From positions 1 through 64,000 of the forward strand of contig DAIPYJ010000009.1 of the NCBI GenBank assembly GCA_036782775.1: a DNA stretch of 64,000 bases, given 5' to 3'. The translations under genes and the position numbers were made by a program. The DNA comes from CF-13 sp036782775 (GTDB lineage Bacteria; Chloroflexota; Dormibacteria; CF-121). Shown in pieces: positions 60,705-64,000 of this stretch (the stretch's first letter is position 1; every line of letters starts with the position of its first letter). Under the pieces are notes generated by a model. The model searched no databases. It was not told where the DNA came from and saw nothing but the letters and a program-made list of their open reading frames with translations.

Positions 60705-61576
60705 ACAAACGGCGCGGACTCGGGCGCGGCCTCGATGCCCTCATCCCTTCCAGCGAGAGCCTGGACGAGGGCAGCGGCGAGAAACGCCGCTACACGCTGC
60801 AGGTGTCGGTGGACGAAATCAAGCACAACCCGGAGCAGCCCCGCCGCAATTTCGAGCCAGCCTCCTTGCAGGAGCTGGCTGATTCCATCCGGATCCACGG
60901 CGTGTTGCAGCCCCTACTGGTCCGCGAGACCTTCGATGGCTACGAGCTGATCGCCGGCGAGCGGCGGTTGCGCGCCGCCCAGATCGCGGGACTAGATGCC
61001 GTGCCGGTGGTGCTCCACTCGGGTCCGGGCGGCCGCCTGGAGGAACGGCTCGAGCTGGCGCTGGTCGAGAACCTTCAGCGCACCGACCTCAACCCCATCG
61101 AGGAGGCGCGCGCGATGCAGCGCCTTCTGCGGGAGTTTGGCCTGACGCACGAGGCGCTGGCCGAGCGCATCGGCAAGGGACGGATCTCGATCGCGCAGAC
61201 GATCCGGCTGCTCGGCCTTCCCGAGCCCGCGATCAAGGCCGTCGAGTCGGGACAGATCACCGCCGGCCACGGCATCGCCCTCCTCGGGCTGCCGACCCAG
61301 GCTCAGCAGCTGATCGGCTTGGAACGCGTGATTCGCGAGCACTGGAGCGTGCGCGAAACCGAGAACTGGGTCCGCGTGCGCGCGACCGAGGCGGGTACAC
61401 GGAAGCCTCGTGCGAAGCCCACGCTGGACCCCGAATCCCGCGCGCTAGAGGAGGAGTTCCGTCGAGCACTTGGAACCAAGGTGGTCCTCACACGGGTCAA
61501 GCGCGGTGGGCGCTTAACGATCGAGTTCTACAGCAACGAGGAACTGGAAGAACTTCGGCGGCGATTGACCCGCTAA
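60701..61576 (+). CDS. parB: Chromosome-partitioning protein, CTP-dependent DNA clamp
   Basis: 291 residues from ATG 60701: MNKRRGLGRGLDALIPSS, a CTP-binding domain (PEQPRRNFEPASLQELADSI, AGERRLRAAQIAG, LVENLQRTDLNPIEEA) and an HTH (THEALAERIGKGRISIAQTI). It binds parS; no match to the common parS consensus was noticed in the window. Confidence 0.96.
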   Translation: MNKRRGLGRGLDALIPSSESLDEGSGEKRRYTLQVSVDEIKHNPEQPRRNFEPASLQELADSIRIHGVLQPLLVRETFDGYELIAGERRLRAAQIAGLDAVPVVLHSGPGGRLEERLELALVENLQRTDLNPIEEARAMQRLLREFGLTHEALAERIGKGRISIAQTIRLLGLPEPAIKAVESGQITAGHGIALLGLPTQAQQLIGLERVIREHWSVRETENWVRVRATEAGTRKPRAKPTLDPESRALEEEFRRALGTKVVLTRVKRGGRLTIEFYSNEELEELRRRLTR

Positions 61577-61581
61577 TCGAT

Positions 61582-61609
61582 CTGATCTTTTTAGACGTGT
61601 AAAGATCAG
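61582..61609. terminator. Hairpin between convergent parB and ndk
   Basis: CTGATCTTT and AAAGATCAG pair as a 9-bp stem with a 10-base loop. It overlaps the ndk stop codon. No long T-run outside the stem, so it is a plausible but weak bidirectional terminator. Confidence 0.45.
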
Positions 61610-62058
61610 GACTCGCGCACCCAGCGGTCGATGGTGCGCTCGTAATCGTAGAGCTCGCTGGGACTGAAGAAGAGCGCCATCTCGGTCTCGGCCCGCGCCG
61701 GCGAGTCGGAACCATGGATCAGATTCATGCCGAGGTCGAGCGCGAGGTCACCGCGAATCGTCCCGGGCATTGCCTTCAGCGGATCGGTGCTGCCCATCAA
61801 GCTGCGCACTACCGTCACCGCCTCACGGCCCTCCCAGATCATGGCGACGATCGGCCCCGAGGTGATGAATCCAAGCAGGCCTTCGTAAAACGGCTTGCCC
61901 TCGTGTTCGGCGTAATGGCGCGCCGCCTGCTCGCGCGGCACGCGCATCAGTTTCATTGCGATCAACTTCAGCCCGCGCCGCTCGATGCGCTGAATGATTT
62001 CTCCGATCAAGGCCCGCTGCACGCCATCGGGCTTGATCAGCACCAGCGTCCGTTGCAT
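61606..62058 (-). CDS. ndk: Nucleoside diphosphate kinase
   Basis: 150 residues: RTLVLIKPDGVQRALIGEII, the active histidine H115 in NLIHGSDSP and ETEMALFF. Balances NTP pools by phosphate transfer through a phosphohistidine intermediate. Five bases downstream of lepB. Confidence 0.97.
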   Translation of the reverse strand: MQRTLVLIKPDGVQRALIGEIIQRIERRGLKLIAMKLMRVPREQAARHYAEHEGKPFYEGLLGFITSGPIVAMIWEGREAVTVVRSLMGSTDPLKAMPGTIRGDLALDLGMNLIHGSDSPARAETEMALFFSPSELYDYERTIDRWVRES

Positions 62059-62063
62059 CGCGC

Positions 62064-62663
62064 TCAGGATCCGGTAGTCAGCGTCGGTTTCCCGTCGAAA
62101 AAGCCAATTTCATTGAGCGGCCAGATGCGAATCTCGGCCTTACCCAGAATCGAGTCGAGCGTGATCGGTCCGAAAGTGCGCGAGTCACTGGAGTGGTTGC
62201 GGTTGTCGCCCATCACGAAATATTCGTTGGGCGGCATGATCTGGTCCTGCCCCGATGCCGGCCAGTTGTTGTTGTAGGTCCATTTCTCCGGCAGATACGG
62301 TTCGCGCAGCACCTGGTCGTTGATGTAGACGACGCCGTTGGTGATGCGGATCCGTTCACCCGGCAGCGCGATGATCCGCTTGATGAAATCGCGGCTGGCT
62401 TCGTCGGGTGGCTTGAAGACGATGATGTCGCCGCGCTGCGGCTGATGAAGCTTGTAGGAAATCTTCGATGCCACCAGCAGGTCGTTGTCGTGCAGCGTGT
62501 AGAGCATGCTCGAGCCGAGCACATGCACGGTTTGCACGGCGTACTGGATGACCACATACAGGACGAGCGCGAGGAACACGATTTCGAGCGTGTCCCTGAT
62601 GAATGATTTCTGGCGCGGCTGTTCGGTGGGCGCCGGCGGTCGCGCCATCGGGGACTGCGCCAT
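62064..62663 (-). CDS. lepB: Signal peptidase I
   Basis: 199 residues from ATG 62663. One N-terminal membrane segment (LEIVFLALVLYVVIQYAV), catalytic Ser52 in VLGSSMLYTL and catalytic Lys95 in FIKRIIALPGERI, then GDNRNHSSDSRTFG. Two variations: the residues after Ser-Met are LYTL instead of the usual xPTL. Cleaves secretory signal peptides. Another ATG at 62648 is possible. Confidence 0.94.
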   Translation of the reverse strand: MAQSPMARPPAPTEQPRQKSFIRDTLEIVFLALVLYVVIQYAVQTVHVLGSSMLYTLHDNDLLVASKISYKLHQPQRGDIIVFKPPDEASRDFIKRIIALPGERIRITNGVVYINDQVLREPYLPEKWTYNNNWPASGQDQIMPPNEYFVMGDNRNHSSDSRTFGPITLDSILGKAEIRIWPLNEIGFFDGKPTLTTGS

Positions 62664-62721
62664 CCTTATCCGTTCAACTTCATCGACGGGCGATTCATTG
62701 TAAACCGCGAGCGCTGGGCGC

Positions 62722-63999
62722 CTAGGCGATCTGCTTGAGGAACGGGGCTTCGCTGCGGAAGGGACCGATGACCGCGAGCTGCAGCGCCTGGCTGAAGAGC
62801 TCACGGGCGACGCGCATCACGTCCTGCGCCGTCACCGCGTCGATCTCCGCGACCGTCTGCTCGACGTCCTCGATGTGGTCGGTCAGCGCCTCCTGCCCGC
62901 CGAACCAGGTGGCCACCGCATTGGTACTTTCCATTTGCAGCAACAGCCGGCCCTTGTAGAACTCCCTGGCTTTGGTCAGCTCGCCGTCGTTCACCGGCTC
63001 CTCGCAAAGGCGGCGGAGCTGGCTGACGATGGCACCCACCGCGCGGGCGGCCTGGCGGGGCTCGGTGCCGGCGTAGACGCCGAGGACACCGGTGTCGAAC
63101 ATCTTATTGACGTAGGAGTGGACGTCGTAGGCGAGCCCCAATCTCTCCCGCACCTCGAGGAAGAGCCGCGAGCTCATCCCTTCGCCCAGCACGCAATTAA
63201 GGATGTCGATCACGTGCCGGTCCTTGTGCATGTAGGACGGCGCGTGCACGCCAAGACAGAGATGCGCCTGTTCGGTTTTTTTCGGCTTCACCAGCACGCG
63301 CGGCTTTAGCCCGTTCCCGTTCGATGGCAGGAAGCCGGGCAGCGTACCGTTGCCGCGCGGACGCAGGTAGGGCTCGATCAGACCGATCGCCTCTTCCTGG
63401 TTGAGCGGGCCGGCAATCGTCACCACCATGTTTTTCGGGAGGTAGTGCTGGTTCATGTAGCGGAGCAGGTCGTCCCGCTGCAGGCCCCTGACCGATGCTT
63501 CTGTCCCGCCGATCTCCCGGCCGAGCGGATGGTCGGGCCAGGCGATCTGCTCGAAGAGGCTGTGGACGTACTCCTGCGGGCTGTCGAGGTACATGCGCAA
63601 CTCCTCGAGCACGACGAGCCGCTCCTTCTCCAACTCCTTGGCATCAAAGAGAGGATCGAACAGCATGTCGCCCAGGACATCGACCGCGAGCTTTGCCTTG
63701 GTTTTGGGAACTCGCGCCCAGAACATGGTGAGCTCTTTATCGGTGGCGGCGTTCAGGACCCCGCCCACGCCCTCGATCGCCTCGGCAATTTCCTTTGCGC
63801 CCGCATACTTTGCCGATCCCTTGAAAAACATGTGTTCGAGAAAATGGCTGACCCCCGCCTCCTGGTCGGTCTCGTAACGTGAGCCGACCTTGAACATGAT
63901 GGCCATCGTGATCGAGGGGCGGTCTTTGAGCTCAGTACTGACCACACGGGCCCCGTTTGGCAGGGTGGCGAGACGGTAGGGAGGAAGGGCTGGGGGCAC
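62722..63999 (-). CDS. M16-family zinc peptidase (processing-peptidase-like)
   Basis: 425 residues. The inverted zinc motif HFLEH (H52, E55, H56), then the distal Glu region (EKERLVVLEELRMYLDSPQE) and EGMSSRLFLEVRERLGLAYDV are typical of the bacterial PqqL/YmxG type. GTG 63999 is the last usable codon before the window edge; the true start could lie just outside. Confidence 0.88.
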   Translation of the reverse strand: MPPALPPYRLATLPNGARVVSTELKDRPSITMAIMFKVGSRYETDQEAGVSHFLEHMFFKGSAKYAGAKEIAEAIEGVGGVLNAATDKELTMFWARVPKTKAKLAVDVLGDMLFDPLFDAKELEKERLVVLEELRMYLDSPQEYVHSLFEQIAWPDHPLGREIGGTEASVRGLQRDDLLRYMNQHYLPKNMVVTIAGPLNQEEAIGLIEPYLRPRGNGTLPGFLPSNGNGLKPRVLVKPKKTEQAHLCLGVHAPSYMHKDRHVIDILNCVLGEGMSSRLFLEVRERLGLAYDVHSYVNKMFDTGVLGVYAGTEPRQAARAVGAIVSQLRRLCEEPVNDGELTKAREFYKGRLLLQMESTNAVATWFGGQEALTDHIEDVEQTVAEIDAVTAQDVMRVARELFSQALQLAVIGPFRSEAPFLKQIA

Positions 64000-64000
64000 G

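Noticed and set aside
59853..61576. parS site near parAB
   Set aside because: No match to the common TGTTTCACGTGAAACA-type sequence was noticed; the 59877 palindrome differs in sequence.

Overview
The window is about 63% GC, densely packed and bacterial. It looks like chromosomal backbone from an uncultured soil or sediment lineage near Chloroflexota or Candidatus Dormibacterota. This is an inference from gene content: rpsF-ssb-rpsR, a glycine cleavage P-protein split into two subunits, small DUF5317 and DUF5679-type proteins, three FabF paralogues, and many GTG, TTG and apparently CTG starts. No rRNA operon, CRISPR array or dnaA/dnaN was seen, although gyrB, gyrA and parAB often lie near oriC in other bacteria.

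Layout. 1-9.1 kb (mostly minus strand): serA (running off the left edge) with a class V aminotransferase, a secreted cell-wall amidase, a large membrane histidine kinase, a double-cupredoxin lipoprotein, rpsF-ssb-rpsR and an SRPBCC protein. 9.12-18.43 kb: an integrative element inserted in a tRNA-Val gene. It is bounded by a 36-bp direct repeat, with the intact tRNA and a frameshifted tyrosine recombinase at the right end and the orphaned tRNA 3' half at the left. Inside are an HTH gene with a helically phased TGCGCA array, a tRNA-Thr-like gene with an oversized D-loop, an ISL3 element nested in an IS256 element, an IS1182 element and two lower-GC secreted proteins.

18.4-28.7 kb: a small HTH regulator, moeA, an EF-G-like GTPase, a Nudix hydrolase, a PfkB kinase overlapping a macrodomain protein, and an NRAMP-like transporter paired with a PRC/MgtE_N/CBS protein. 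28.7-33.9 kb: divergent fatty-acid clusters. The minus arm has a FabH-like protein that has lost all three catalytic residues plus fabF; the plus arm has acpP-fabD-fabF. 33.9-44.8 kb: two single-domain RCK proteins, a phosphoesterase, an AI-2E exporter, an HD-GYP/MFS fusion, a 24-residue membrane peptide gene, a two-component pair and a GGDEF protein. 44.8-51.6 kb: gyrB-plsX-fabF-gyrA. 51.7-56.6 kb: a sigma-like gene with gcvT-gcvH-gcvPA-gcvPB. 56.6-64 kb: NfeD/slipin/CPBP membrane proteins, parAB, ndk, lepB and an M16 peptidase.

Functional links. The serA, aminotransferase and gcv genes connect serine and glycine metabolism with one-carbon units. AcpP, FabD, three FabFs and PlsX cover fatty-acid elongation and entry into phospholipid synthesis, but no genuine FabH is present here. 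A GGDEF protein and an HD-GYP protein, with a two-component pair between them, form a compact signalling neighbourhood at 37-44 kb. All product names come from reading motifs by eye; no database search was run.
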